Assembly (NCBI RefSeq): GCF_002914525.1
Contig: NZ_LODW01000047.1
Coordinates: forward strand, 98,458 to 162,457
Length of the DNA stretch: 64,000 bases
DNA from: Rhizobium hidalgonense
GTDB taxonomy: Bacteria > Pseudomonadota > Alphaproteobacteria > Rhizobiales > Rhizobiaceae
Direction of reading: 5' to 3'
Positions 53,657 through 63,540 of this stretch are shown one piece after another. The translations under genes and the position numbers were made by a program. The notes beneath the pieces were generated by a model. It was not told the DNA's origin. It saw only the letters and a program-made list of their open reading frames with translations, and did no database searches. Each line of letters opens with the position of its first letter. The stretch's first letter is position 1.

Positions 53657-54018
53657 GCCGCTTCCACCGCCCGGATGAGCTGCGTCAGGGCGGTCGTATC
53701 GACCGAACTGCCGAAGCGAAGCGTGCGGCCGCAACTCAATCGCAGTTCGACCACGCCGGAGGACATTTCCCGGTCATCAGCGGCATTCATCTGCACCGCT
53801 TTCACGTCTACGGGGATGAACAATGCATTCGACGACGCCGAGAGAAGCCCCTTCTTCTTCAGCTCGCTACGCCAGGCGTAAATCTGCTGGCGCGTAATAT
53901 CGTGCCGATGGGCAACCTCTGTGATGGTTGCGCCAACATCCCCAACCGACATGACAATCGCGAGCTTCTCAGCGTCGCGCCATCGGCGCCGCCGCTCTTG
54001 CCCAAGAATTTCAACGCG
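53653..54018 (-). CDS. tnpA: IS66 TnpA accessory protein
   Basis: From the ATG at 54018 the product has 121 residues with the IS66 OrfA HTH (ILGQERRRRWRDAEKLAIVM, VGATITEVAHRHDITRQQIY). A C-terminal stretch (GVVELRLSCGRTLRFGSSVD) is also typical. Frame is open upstream to 54066. It is intact, but without tnpC the element cannot move on its own. Confidence 0.85.
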   Translation of the reverse strand, partial: RVEILGQERRRRWRDAEKLAIVMSVGDVGATITEVAHRHDITRQQIYAWRSELKKKGLLSASSNALFIPVDVKAVQMNAADDREMSSGVVELRLSCGRTLRFGSSVDTTALTQLIRAVEAA

Positions 54019-54396
54019 CATCGCAATCCCCGCATAAGACACGTCGCTAACGACGTCGTTAAACACGTGTCTTAGGCCATCAAGGCCTTATGCGGCAGGC
54101 GGCGCCAATCGGGCGGTTACCCTTGACCTCGTCCGGCCATTGGCGATGAGCCTCACGTCGGCCCCGCCGCGTCGTGAGAACCTCCAAAGTAGTATCCATG
54201 GAGAAACTCCTTGTTGCTCTTCCATGGAAAGTCGATCACAGACCAGGCGACATCCGGCAACGTGGGAGCAGAACACCGGTTACCGCCCCTGTTATGAGTC
54301 TTTAAATGCGGCTGTCGAGTTGACACATAGACTTTGCACTTTCGAACGGCCGCTTGGGGGCCAGCAGCCGACGAGATGCTTCCGTACGAATGTATT

Positions 54397-57015
54397 CTAA
54401 TCGACCAGCGCCACGTCGAGAGCCTTCCTGCGCCCATCTTCCAACACCGCAATTGAGTATGTGACCGTCGCTCCCTTAATCATGCTGCCCCATATGGCGG
54501 CGGCAACCGTTGATCTGGATACAAAAGTGTCTTCGGCATCCGCGCATTCAAGAAATGCGAATGTTGGTTTACGCCCCTGAACTTTCATGCGCCCGGTGTA
54601 ACGTCGAATATCTGAAATTGTTAGGGACTCTTCCCGAATTTCTGATTTCCGTCCAACTTGTAAAAATGATGGTCTCGCCGCCTCCAAGCTGTCTAAAAGC
54701 GAAGTGAGCTCGACCACAAGCTGGTATCCGATCTCGTTTGAAGTTCTTGAAATTATCCGTTTTGCGCGAACGAGATGTTCAGCGAGCGTTGCGTCGACGA
54801 TGCCAGGTTTCAATGCGCTAAGAAACTGACGCATTTCCAGCGCTGTCACTACTATGGCATCCCCGTTGTCGCGGTTAGTCAGAAATTCAATTTTTCTAGC
54901 GAAGATTTGTATCTGCAGGTCGGTGAAAATCGTCTCGAACCGAAACGTTGAAAACCCAATTTCTCTAGCACGAGTGACATGAGCCTGCGCACCCGCGAAG
55001 TCCAGATCATAAAGTTTCGATCTTGCAGCCTCCCGTAAAATTTCTGGCGCATTCGGGCTGAGCTTTAGTGCGAGGTCAAATTGATCGGCAGCGCCCCGAA
55101 AATCACTGTAAGCACGCATAAGAAAGCCGCCGTAGAAGAAATAAAGCTGCGGCTGGGTTTGGTCGAGCTCAATCGCGGTCTGATATGCCGTGCTGGCCCG
55201 AACATGATCGGACTGTTTGAACGCGACAAGAGCCTCGCATCGGTAAACTTCAAAGTAGTCGGGATTTGCAATTTTCGTATCTTCGATGATGTCAAACGCC
55301 TCATCAAAGTTCTCATTATTAGCCGCGGCAAGTGCACGGCGAAGTTTTTGAACGGCAAGAGCTTCCGATTTTGAGCGAACAACGAACGTCCGGAGGTTGA
55401 ACAAGTCATGAGCGGCAGCGCCACGCTCAGCTTGATATGTGCCTTCTATCGTTCGATATTTCGCTAGGAAAAGTTTGCTGTCATCGAGTGAAATATTAAG
55501 CACGCGGACTATGTAGGATTTAGCGAACGGCTTGATTTGATAGCTCGTTTCAAGCTTATTCTCTGTCGTCTGCTCTAAGATAGCGAACTGAATTAATTCA
55601 GCAAACGCAGATTCCACGTCTTTCGCACTAAGTTCTCCAACATGTTGCACTATAATCGGTGATACCGAGGACGGTAACTGCGCCATGATCGAAAGTATTT
55701 TCTTGGCGTTTTGCGATAGTGAACTGAAGACGTTCTCCATACAGAAATGAAGTGCGGTCTTCGGGTTTCGGATAATGGAATGAGGTGTCAGGCCTGACGA
55801 CACGCCAAGGGCAAACCACTTGAGAAGAAGCGGCTTGTGGCCAAGCCTGCTCACGTATAGTCGAAGCTCTTCATTGGTAGCCTTTTTCAAGCCAGCAATG
55901 TTGTAAACCGATATCAGGATGCGAAGGTAAGAGATCGCTTCCTTTTCCGAAAATGCGTCAATTTGGACGGTGAGGTCCGCACCAAGTGGAACCCTTGAGG
56001 TAAAGATGATTTTGCTGGAACCGGGGACGTCCTGCGCAAACGACCGTACCGATTCATCTAGGATTGTCTCAAGATTGTCTATAACGAGCAAAATCTTGTT
56101 GAATTCGAGTAGCTTCCGCACGCGCTCCAGCGCAGGTAGGTCATTTTGCTCAAAAAGACCTGCAACTGCCTCAAACATTTCGAGTGAACTGTTGATCGCA
56201 TCTTCTATACGTTCGATTTCAGCGGTAGTCAGCTTTGAGGATTTTGCCGAGACCCAGACGATCGCATCAAACCCGTGATCATTGGAATCAAGTAATCCAT
56301 ACAACGTCTGAAGCGTGATCGCGGTCTTGCCGTTCCCGCCATCGCCTAGAACAGTAATAACTGGATGCCGCGCGAGTATCTTTTTCTTGAGTTCTTTTTC
56401 TAGGGCCGGCCGGGGGAAAAAACCAGTATCATCGTAGTCGGGCGTGGGAAGGTTGTTGAAGACGCCAGAAAAACTACCGTCTTCTATAAACGCTACAGCC
56501 AACCGCATTACCGATTGAGGGTCATCATGATACTGTTTGAACGTTTCGGTTAGTGTAGGCCAGATTCCGGGGCTTTTGATTAAGTCACCCGCTAGCGCGA
56601 ACGCCCTGCCATACTCATCGATTGTCAACGGTCTGCCATGCATCACCGAATTTCTGACAGAGATTGATCGCTCAAACTCCGACCTCTTGGCGAGATAATG
56701 CGAGCGCAACGATGTCGGTAACTTGTGCTTGTGTCTTAGAATTGTCGAATATTTATCGCCGATGTCCAAGCCTTGGAGGAGTTCGACGTCTAGCACATTG
56801 TCGTTTGACACTTCGTCTTGAGCAATACGGGAAAGTGCTTTGGTGCGCTCGTCATCACTCAACAGCCTTTCGTCATCGGCAATAGTCACGCCTCGTAGAG
56901 TTTTAATCATGTCCTTTTCGATAGAATCGAAAAAAACGAATAGTGCGATCCGTTGATAGCTCGCCAAGGCACGCCCTCCTGTTTCGATATTTTCTATCAA
57001 GACGAGCAAATACAA
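54397..57015 (-). CDS. HEPN / STAND-NTPase / TPR / OB-like defence-type protein
   Basis: The 872-residue product starts with TTG. Residues 1-150 are helical with a HEPN-like RNSVMHG motif at 121-127 (RxxxxH). A STAND NTPase follows, with P-loop GDGGNGKT at 224-231, Walker B ILLVIDN at 308-314 and KIIFTSR at 335-341. About 590-720 are TPR-like (AYQTAIELDQTQPQLYFFYG, FDLALKLSPNAPEILREAAR). Residues 808-872 resemble a cold-shock/OB fold. It is more AT-rich than its neighbours. Such multidomain NTPases sense phage and trigger a toxic HEPN. Confidence 0.7.
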   Translation of the reverse strand: MYLLVLIENIETGGRALASYQRIALFVFFDSIEKDMIKTLRGVTIADDERLLSDDERTKALSRIAQDEVSNDNVLDVELLQGLDIGDKYSTILRHKHKLPTSLRSHYLAKRSEFERSISVRNSVMHGRPLTIDEYGRAFALAGDLIKSPGIWPTLTETFKQYHDDPQSVMRLAVAFIEDGSFSGVFNNLPTPDYDDTGFFPRPALEKELKKKILARHPVITVLGDGGNGKTAITLQTLYGLLDSNDHGFDAIVWVSAKSSKLTTAEIERIEDAINSSLEMFEAVAGLFEQNDLPALERVRKLLEFNKILLVIDNLETILDESVRSFAQDVPGSSKIIFTSRVPLGADLTVQIDAFSEKEAISYLRILISVYNIAGLKKATNEELRLYVSRLGHKPLLLKWFALGVSSGLTPHSIIRNPKTALHFCMENVFSSLSQNAKKILSIMAQLPSSVSPIIVQHVGELSAKDVESAFAELIQFAILEQTTENKLETSYQIKPFAKSYIVRVLNISLDDSKLFLAKYRTIEGTYQAERGAAAHDLFNLRTFVVRSKSEALAVQKLRRALAAANNENFDEAFDIIEDTKIANPDYFEVYRCEALVAFKQSDHVRASTAYQTAIELDQTQPQLYFFYGGFLMRAYSDFRGAADQFDLALKLSPNAPEILREAARSKLYDLDFAGAQAHVTRAREIGFSTFRFETIFTDLQIQIFARKIEFLTNRDNGDAIVVTALEMRQFLSALKPGIVDATLAEHLVRAKRIISRTSNEIGYQLVVELTSLLDSLEAARPSFLQVGRKSEIREESLTISDIRRYTGRMKVQGRKPTFAFLECADAEDTFVSRSTVAAAIWGSMIKGATVTYSIAVLEDGRRKALDVALVD

Positions 57016-57170
57016 TCAAGGGTTCACCTGGTTCACCTTCGGAATTGCACCCCTTAACTACCAGGGCTAGATTAGCGCGGCAGTCCAAGCGCTCCGGCAT
57101 GGAGCGCGATGACGCCAATTAGCAATTCTGATATCGATTCAGCTTTTCACGGCGCTTGTTCAGGCTCTGT

Positions 57171-58118
57171 TTAAAAGAAGACTGGGTATATCCAAGACTT
57201 GCCAACCCCTTTGCTATGCTGGCGCGAATACTTCTGCACGAAAGGGTAGATGATGCTCGCTGGCCGTCCTTCGAGGGAAGCAAGATAGAACAGCCCGAAA
57301 CCCAGCGCCTGCGGTTTCGTAGACAGCGGGCATAAATAAAGGTTGGTGACTCTCTTGCGCAGAAACAGGGAATTGACGGCTTCCCCGAGGACGGCAGCAG
57401 TCACGAATGGATCGTTTGCTGTGGTGAAGAAGTTGAGGTCTTCCGTGCTTCTGGCCGAAGCGGAGGCAAGTCGGTCCAGCCGCAATATGCTCTCCTGATA
57501 CATATCAGGGCTCAATGGCGGAAAGCAGTGGATCTGCACCAGGCGCGCCGATTCCTTTTTGGTGACGACTTGGCCCATTAGGTTGTGCTCGTAACCAACG
57601 CCCATCATAAGGACATCGTGTTGCATTTCAGGAATATGTGCACCTTCGTATCCCGCAACCTGCCTGACGTCCGATTTGTCGTCGAGCGAGAATTGGGTGT
57701 CGACCTTCTGGGAGTAATGCTCCGGCTCGGTGTAGACGAACTCCACATCCTTCACGCCGTACATCTTGAAATACCGCAGGAACAGCAAGATGTGCGGATG
57801 AAGGAAGCCCGTGATGTCTACGCAGATCGGCTGCGGGTTGGCTGGGTCGTATCCGCTTTTCTCCAGTCCCACCCGAACGAGATCGGCTTCGTAGGTCGGC
57901 AGACCGTCGACTATCTCTCCCGCGGGATATTCATGAGACTGATAAGAATATTCTGGCAGTATCCACCACACTTTTCGATTTGCGGTCACCTTCGTGAAAA
58001 GCTGTGAAACTCGTTCATTTTCGTTATACGCGGAGATGAAGATACCACGTTGCCGCCCTTGCTCCGCTGTATCGAACAATCGTTTCGCGTCTATCAAATA
58101 ACCGATATTCAACATCAC
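57171..58118 (-). CDS. Unrecognised protein, last gene of the ThyX operon
   Basis: The 315-residue product starts with GTG at 58118 or ATG at 58115, overlapping the ATPase stop. It looks like an alpha/beta protein: early strand RGIFISAYNENER, VWWILPEYSYQ, ICVDITGFLHPHILLFLRYF at 98-117, VEFVYTEPEHYSQK and a late SKPQALGFGL-like segment (LSTKPQALGFGLFYLASLEG). Some sensor or effector Rossmann domains have a similar DITG strand. No catalytic motif is sure. Its place suggests a sensor or effector. Confidence 0.6.
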   Translation of the reverse strand: MMLNIGYLIDAKRLFDTAEQGRQRGIFISAYNENERVSQLFTKVTANRKVWWILPEYSYQSHEYPAGEIVDGLPTYEADLVRVGLEKSGYDPANPQPICVDITGFLHPHILLFLRYFKMYGVKDVEFVYTEPEHYSQKVDTQFSLDDKSDVRQVAGYEGAHIPEMQHDVLMMGVGYEHNLMGQVVTKKESARLVQIHCFPPLSPDMYQESILRLDRLASASARSTEDLNFFTTANDPFVTAAVLGEAVNSLFLRKRVTNLYLCPLSTKPQALGFGLFYLASLEGRPASIIYPFVQKYSRQHSKGVGKSWIYPVFF

Positions 58119-60124
58119 AGCAGACTCTTCTGCTTTTCATCTGAGGCACTGCTTACGAACATTCCGCTTACCCGTTTCAGAAACAGGGCGCGCAAGTCGT
58201 CCTTCTTTTCGTCATCAAGGATGGCATTCGCCAGCTCCATCTGGAGCTGCAATGTTCCGCGCCTGTGAACGGAGACGCCCCACCGCGGCGCGAGCATCGG
58301 ACCTAGCTGATACTTTCCGCCCAAATCGCGGTGGTTCTTCCCCTTATGGCCCAGCGGGACTTTAATCAGGTACGACCAGTGCTCGGATGCTTGCAGGACT
58401 TCTTTCGCGTTCCTAGTCAACTTCTCCTCGTCGACGGCAAAGGTGCACAAATCGCACTCAGACGGCTTGTCGCTGTATCTGATTGTGCGGAAAAGGACCG
58501 CAAGCGCCTCGACGCTCTCTCTTGCCTCTACACCAAACGTATCCGGTTGAGCATCTTCCCAGAACCAAGCCGCGCTATCCAGCACACCGAGAGACTGAGA
58601 TTCTACACTTATGACATGGCCGCCGACAAACGGGCGCTCCCCGCTAAACAGTGAACGACGGTATATCTGTTTCAATATCCCGATTAGATTTCTCGGAATT
58701 CCCTGCGAAAGGTGGATTAGCGTGTCCAGACCGCAGTAAGGGACATTCTGCCCGCAATCCCGGTATAATTGGGCCAGCAAATCCGAGTCGAAGTGGGCCA
58801 GAACGTCTCCGTATCCAGAAGATTTCCGATCGCCGGCCAGATATGATTCCGTTAGTTTTTTGATGCTCTCAGCTGTTTGCATGAGTTTCGATGCACTATC
58901 CGACCAGTCGCGATAAAGCAGGAAAATGTTGAGTTTTTCGAGCAGAGGATTGTCGCGGACGGTGAGGCAGTCAACTAATCGCTTGTGCCATTCAGCGGGC
59001 CGATCGAAGTGGTCCGAGAGTTGTTTCTTCAGCTTGCGGAAGTACGGTCGCTCCTTCCCGGCTTTGTCGCGACTTTCCAGCAGTTTCAAAAGTGGCTTCT
59101 GATAATTGTTGTCTTTGTCGAGCTCTTCAAAAAAAACGCTCAAATTCGCCTGACCGGCGGCCACGACCGAGCCGGATTGCTGAAGGCGTCTTACCACAAG
59201 CTTAGAAGCGAAAATTTTGTAGTCTTGCTCGTGATCGCGTAGGAAAGCGTCCAGCTCCAGTTGCAAGAATTCTGACCCGCGCTTGATTGGTTCGCCCGAG
59301 CCTAACGTCCGATAGGTGCGAATGCCGTAAAGCCGTGCACCGATGCGGAAGGTGGTGTTCCCGGACCGATACCTGATCAAGGTATTGAGGAACCTCTGTT
59401 GCTCGGATGTGAAGTTCTCCGCCTCGTCGATGAGATAGGTGACAACCGTCTCAGAGAATCCGACGCTTACGTTCGCAAGCGTGGCAGGGACGCCAAACAC
59501 AAGTCTCCCGGGCGAAAACGGGATTTCGATGGGGTCCATGTGCCCAGTTACGGCAACATTGTTAGCCGCGTAGTCGATCTTTTTTCGCAGCCGGGTTAGA
59601 AAAGCGATCAACCCGTCGATTGTTTCGGTTTCAAGATCGATCTCGATGTCGAAAAGCCCTGTCACGCCTTTCACGAAGGCCTTCTCATCGAATTCGTTGA
59701 CGGTCGGGCTGCGTATTGCCTCGCCGATCGATGCCAGTAGGCTCGTCGCCAGCCACAGTTCGAAGTACATATTAAAGATGGCCAACCACAGATCGGGAGA
59801 CTGGCCTTTCCCGGCGAACTTATGTGAGTTCAGGCCTTCGGCGGGGACGTAGATGCCTAAGTATCCGTCGTTGGCTACCGCCGCGCCCAGATCGCCGCCA
59901 CACAGGGCAGCGCGCACAGGCGCTGAGCAATACCGCATCAGATGGGTCTTGCCGCTTCCCTTTCCGCCGAGGATGAGCATCGGCGTCCGCAATTTTGGCT
60001 GAAGCAGTTGCACCAGTCCGCCATCGTTGTTCGATATGTCCACCCAGTATTCGACTATCTCCGCCGCGGAAAAGTCGGAGGCCTTAACCAGATCAAAGGG
60101 ATTTTCCTCAAGGCGAGTGATCAT
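58115..60124 (-). CDS. ORC/CDC6-like AAA+ ATPase
   Basis: From the ATG at 60124, overlapping the previous stop (ATGA), the product has 669 residues. Walker A is GGKGSGKT at 53-60 and Walker B LIDEAEN at 231-237. A sensor region TTFRIGARLYGIRTYRT is present. The rest is helical with a Cys pair (SECDLCTF) near residue 560. The general form recalls ORC/CDC6-like ATPases in conflict systems. It may load, or be loaded on, DNA and gate the partner proteins. Confidence 0.7.
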   Translation of the reverse strand: MITRLEENPFDLVKASDFSAAEIVEYWVDISNNDGGLVQLLQPKLRTPMLILGGKGSGKTHLMRYCSAPVRAALCGGDLGAAVANDGYLGIYVPAEGLNSHKFAGKGQSPDLWLAIFNMYFELWLATSLLASIGEAIRSPTVNEFDEKAFVKGVTGLFDIEIDLETETIDGLIAFLTRLRKKIDYAANNVAVTGHMDPIEIPFSPGRLVFGVPATLANVSVGFSETVVTYLIDEAENFTSEQQRFLNTLIRYRSGNTTFRIGARLYGIRTYRTLGSGEPIKRGSEFLQLELDAFLRDHEQDYKIFASKLVVRRLQQSGSVVAAGQANLSVFFEELDKDNNYQKPLLKLLESRDKAGKERPYFRKLKKQLSDHFDRPAEWHKRLVDCLTVRDNPLLEKLNIFLLYRDWSDSASKLMQTAESIKKLTESYLAGDRKSSGYGDVLAHFDSDLLAQLYRDCGQNVPYCGLDTLIHLSQGIPRNLIGILKQIYRRSLFSGERPFVGGHVISVESQSLGVLDSAAWFWEDAQPDTFGVEARESVEALAVLFRTIRYSDKPSECDLCTFAVDEEKLTRNAKEVLQASEHWSYLIKVPLGHKGKNHRDLGGKYQLGPMLAPRWGVSVHRRGTLQLQMELANAILDDEKKDDLRALFLKRVSGMFVSSASDEKQKSLL

Positions 60125-61152
60125 GCAAGTGCTCCGATTTTCGGGTAACGCCGGAACGCGGGAACCCACTCCACCTGCGCACCGTTGGCCCGCTCGCCCC
60201 ATATTATGGGGAGCGTATTGTCGGGTGTATTGTGGTGGAAGCCGAAAAGCATCTGGCTGTCTTCGAAACCGCCAGCATGACCAGGACATATGAGCTGTCC
60301 ATAGTGCAGCGCCAGACCTCTGAGAATTCCAGCGTCTATGCCCGACGGCACTACCTTCAGATAGCGCGACTGGTCGGATAGGCATCTGTACGAGTCGTCA
60401 AGCTCGATGACGGCAGTGCAGTTGTCGCCGAACAGGCTGTTTTTTCGTGCTTTGTCCATACCCGCCTTAGTCCCGAACAGGGAATAATAGCAGAACTTGG
60501 CGCTCGACTTCAGGTCTCGCAAGTCCGCTAGCAGGTTCTTGGAATAGTCGACCGCCGTCTGCCCCGATCCACAGACGTCGTCGACGAAGACATACTGCTC
60601 GACCTTCTCATCTGCGATCTTTCTATTGAATTTTCCATCCGACAGCGCGACCCGTTCGATAATCTGTCCAGAATCCAGAAAGTTCCCCTTAGCGAGCGAG
60701 TTCTCCTGCCGGAAATAATAGAGCAGATGGACCCCGCTTTCCGAAGGGTTTCCTATGCCAAGAAATCTGGTCGCTTTAATTTTCTCGTCGAGGAGGGGAC
60801 CTAGGACCGCGAGATCGCGGCTCCCTCCATTCGAAGTCCTAATCTCTTGGATGAGCGGAACCAGAAACAGGTCGCGGTAGAGAGTCTTAAGAAGAACCCG
60901 TATCTCTACGCTGCCATAATAGAGAAACTGGGAAAGCCAGTAGAGAGCGTGCAAACGTTCAACGTCTACGTCATTGCCCGACTTACCGTTGAAGTTCATC
61001 AGCCATTCTTCGACAAGGGGTCGATTAATGCGGCCCTCCCAAAGTCTGTCATTGAGCACGGTTATCCGATCGAGCAGCGCATTTCTCGTGGAAACGGGTT
61101 CGTCGTCCTCGGGTTCGGGAAGGATGGAACTGATATCACTGATCAGACTCAT
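60121..61152 (-). CDS. Phosphoribosyltransferase-like protein
   Basis: The start at 61152 gives 343 residues beginning [20 protein letters not shown]. The PRPP-binding loop VFVDDVCGSGQT (about 188-199) is a clear phosphoribosyltransferase motif. The flanks are unlike housekeeping PRTases, and it may be of the PRTase-CE type known from conflict systems. It overlaps the methyltransferase gene by 17 bp and the ATPase gene by 4 bp. It could modify or cleave nucleotides, but the reaction is unknown. Confidence 0.7.
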   Translation of the reverse strand: MSLISDISSILPEPEDDEPVSTRNALLDRITVLNDRLWEGRINRPLVEEWLMNFNGKSGNDVDVERLHALYWLSQFLYYGSVEIRVLLKTLYRDLFLVPLIQEIRTSNGGSRDLAVLGPLLDEKIKATRFLGIGNPSESGVHLLYYFRQENSLAKGNFLDSGQIIERVALSDGKFNRKIADEKVEQYVFVDDVCGSGQTAVDYSKNLLADLRDLKSSAKFCYYSLFGTKAGMDKARKNSLFGDNCTAVIELDDSYRCLSDQSRYLKVVPSGIDAGILRGLALHYGQLICPGHAGGFEDSQMLFGFHHNTPDNTLPIIWGERANGAQVEWVPAFRRYPKIGALA

Positions 61153-62590
61153 CCGGCCGCCTTTCGAATACAAGCACCCACTCGCGCATGATGACTGCAG
61201 ATGTCTTATTTCGCGCTGTCATTAATCCTCTTCCCTTGATGGTATCGACCAACTCCAGCTTGACCTCGAAGCCCGATCGGAGCGCCAGCAGCTTCATGAA
61301 TTCCGATGTTTCGAAGTTCTCACCGCAGATCGTATTGTTGCCCACGATCATCACCAAGCGTCCGCCGGGGCGGAGGACCCGCCTCGACTCCACGAAGACC
61401 TGGCTCATTTCCACGAGATAGTTGAAGACGACGGCAGCTCGCATCGCGTTCTTTTCCGCAATCATGCGGATGAAGGCGTCTGCTTCGGGCATTCCCATCT
61501 CGGCGTAGTCGCCAAGCATGTTCTTCGAAAATCGCTCGCGCCCTATGCTTTTCGAATCTAGTGCCCTCATCTGCTGGACCGATGCCATTCCAAGCCAGCC
61601 GATGCTCAAGCTGGAGGATCTTATGTATTTCTGTGCACCTGCATATGGCGGTGACGTTATAATGAGATCGACACTGGCAGCCGAGAGTTCGCTCTCACAA
61701 ATCGACGGATCGCGGAGAGATCTGGCGTCATCGCCGACGCAGGCGTTTTCGCCCAAAGGGTCTTGAAGCTCAAGGGTAGATATCCTCGCGGAGTTTACCC
61801 TGAATGCTTGGTCGAACAAATCCCAAACGTTGGGGTCGTCTTCGAGCGCCCTCCCAGGCGCAACGATCCCGGCTTTACGGCGAACCGGAACCGAGAACCG
61901 AGGGTCGGCACGGCTGCAGGCTCTGGCGACACCCGAGAAAATCACCCATAGAAGGTCGGTTACATCACCCTCGGGTTCTCCTTCAATTGCGCCGCGCAAG
62001 CGAGCCAAGCGGCCGGTCGTCTCTTCACTGTACCAAAGTCCGATGTTCACGACTTCGGGCGGCACGACGTCCTTCGCTTCGATATACCGTGTCTGAACTC
62101 GTGCGAAGGCGCTCTCGAGTTCGTCGAGATTGACACGCGTTATCTTCGCTTTAGTGATGGCTCTCGCCAGAGGATTAACGTCAGACCAGTACGCAACATT
62201 CCCGGCAAGGACCGTTTCGAGGGCGACCGTGCCCGATCCGCTGAACGGGTCCAGTACAACAGCACCACGAGGAACATGCCTCCGCGCGGCCAGGAAGAAG
62301 TGTGCGATATGCGCTAGCAGCTTTGCCGGATACGGATGGATGTAATGGCTGGCTCTTTCGCCCTTTATCCAATGCACTAGGTTCCGGAACGAAACCTGGA
62401 TCGCCGCCTGTTTGACGGCATAGTCGCCGACAAAACGGTCGAACTCTAGACTGGTGTCGACTGGATAGGCAACCCAAGGCTTTGATCGTTCGACACCACG
62501 CTGGTCAGCAACCCGATCGTCCGACGCGTTCTCAGCTGCCGAACTCGCAGAATGCGTCTCAGTGCCTGCCAAAAATCCATTTGCACTCAT
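61136..62590 (-). CDS. DNA methyltransferase, N4-cytosine/N6-adenine type
   Basis: From the ATG at 62590, overlapping the thyX stop (ATGA), the product has 484 residues. An HPYPAK motif near 85-90 precedes the SAM motif [10 protein letters not shown] (112-120). The catalytic motif TSPPY lies at 312-316, and [11 protein letters not shown] follows. The order SAM motif then TSPPY is that of DNA amino-methyltransferases. No restriction nuclease is adjacent. The target base and sequence cannot be read off. Confidence 0.8.
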   Translation of the reverse strand: MSANGFLAGTETHSASSAAENASDDRVADQRGVERSKPWVAYPVDTSLEFDRFVGDYAVKQAAIQVSFRNLVHWIKGERASHYIHPYPAKLLAHIAHFFLAARRHVPRGAVVLDPFSGSGTVALETVLAGNVAYWSDVNPLARAITKAKITRVNLDELESAFARVQTRYIEAKDVVPPEVVNIGLWYSEETTGRLARLRGAIEGEPEGDVTDLLWVIFSGVARACSRADPRFSVPVRRKAGIVAPGRALEDDPNVWDLFDQAFRVNSARISTLELQDPLGENACVGDDARSLRDPSICESELSAASVDLIITSPPYAGAQKYIRSSSLSIGWLGMASVQQMRALDSKSIGRERFSKNMLGDYAEMGMPEADAFIRMIAEKNAMRAAVVFNYLVEMSQVFVESRRVLRPGGRLVMIVGNNTICGENFETSEFMKLLALRSGFEVKLELVDTIKGRGLMTARNKTSAVIMREWVLVFERRPDESDQ

Positions 62591-63540
62591 GGATTTGGCA
62601 AGGCTTTCAGCGCCGGGAAACGAGAGAGCAACTCTTCCCATTCGCGGGCGGACAGCCCACTTGTTTCCCGGGACACCCGGTTCCCGCCAACGAATGCTTG
62701 CAGTACATCAACCGCCTGTGCTGACAGCGTGACCGAATTGAGTCTGAAATCGAGAAAGGCTTCGTGGGTTAATGGCACCCACGAGGCAACGATTTTGAGA
62801 ATCTCGTCGGCGTATACACGTATCTCGTACTGGGCGTGCGGATCGGCGCGTAGACGCAGAAAATGAAGGAGGTTGTGGAGATTCACCTTCCAGTACCACT
62901 GGGTATAGGTGCTCAGGGTGAGATTGATGCGTGCCAGTTCTCGAGCAAGGCTTGACCTGTTCTGGTCCGTAATATCGCCGCGCTCGTCTTCGTTGATCAT
63001 CCATGCATAGTGATTATAATTTCTCTCCGCATCTTCCCTCAGGAGAGCAATAATCTGCGCGGCCTGCTCCCTGTCGACGGAGTTGCCTCGTCCTTGACGA
63101 TTGGACTTAGACTGCTCGGCGATCTGCGTGGTCTCCGGAATATAAAATTCCCGATCCAGGATCGAATATCGGGCCGAATACTCATTCAGGCTCGCAGTGC
63201 GATGCCTTACCCACTGCCGGGCCACGAAAATCGGCAGTTTCACATGCAGCTTGATTTCGGCCATCTCGAATGGGGTGCTATGCGAGTGCCTCATGAGATA
63301 CCGAATAAGACCCCGATCCTCTGAGACTTTCTTAGTCCCCCGGCCGTAGGACACCCGCGCGGCCTGTATAACAGCGGCATCGTCACCCATGTAGTCGATT
63401 ACGCGTACGAAACCGTGGTCCAACACCGGGAGAATGTTAAAAAGGATATCTTCGATTTTTGCCACCGTGGGACGAAGCGTTTGCGAAGCGTTCGAGCGGG
63501 CCGCTTCGATCTCCTTTTGCTGTTCCGGTGTAATAGTCAA
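62587..63540 (-). CDS. thyX: FAD-dependent thymidylate synthase ThyX
   Basis: The 317-residue product has the ThyX motif [13 protein letters not shown] at 112-124 (RHRxxSxNxxSxR). Also conserved are [20 protein letters not shown] before it and [20 protein letters not shown] after it. ThyX makes dTMP from dUMP using FAD and methylene-tetrahydrofolate. The start is TTG with AAGGG upstream. The gene overlaps the methyltransferase by 4 bp, so it is first of a five-gene operon. It may be the cell's own thymidylate synthase or one dedicated to this system. Confidence 0.85.
   Translation of the reverse strand: MTITPEQQKEIEAARSNASQTLRPTVAKIEDILFNILPVLDHGFVRVIDYMGDDAAVIQAARVSYGRGTKKVSEDRGLIRYLMRHSHSTPFEMAEIKLHVKLPIFVARQWVRHRTASLNEYSARYSILDREFYIPETTQIAEQSKSNRQGRGNSVDREQAAQIIALLREDAERNYNHYAWMINEDERGDITDQNRSSLARELARINLTLSTYTQWYWKVNLHNLLHFLRLRADPHAQYEIRVYADEILKIVASWVPLTHEAFLDFRLNSVTLSAQAVDVLQAFVGGNRVSRETSGLSAREWEELLSRFPALKALPNP

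Larger units (their letters stand above)
53516..54120 (-). mobile_element. IS66-family remnant
   Basis: The remnant has a left end with GTAACCGCCC read from 54120 (IS66 ends begin with GTAA), an intact tnpA and a truncated tnpB. The tnpC transposase is missing. It lies next to the STAND gene, at the edge of the defence-like region. Confidence 0.75.
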
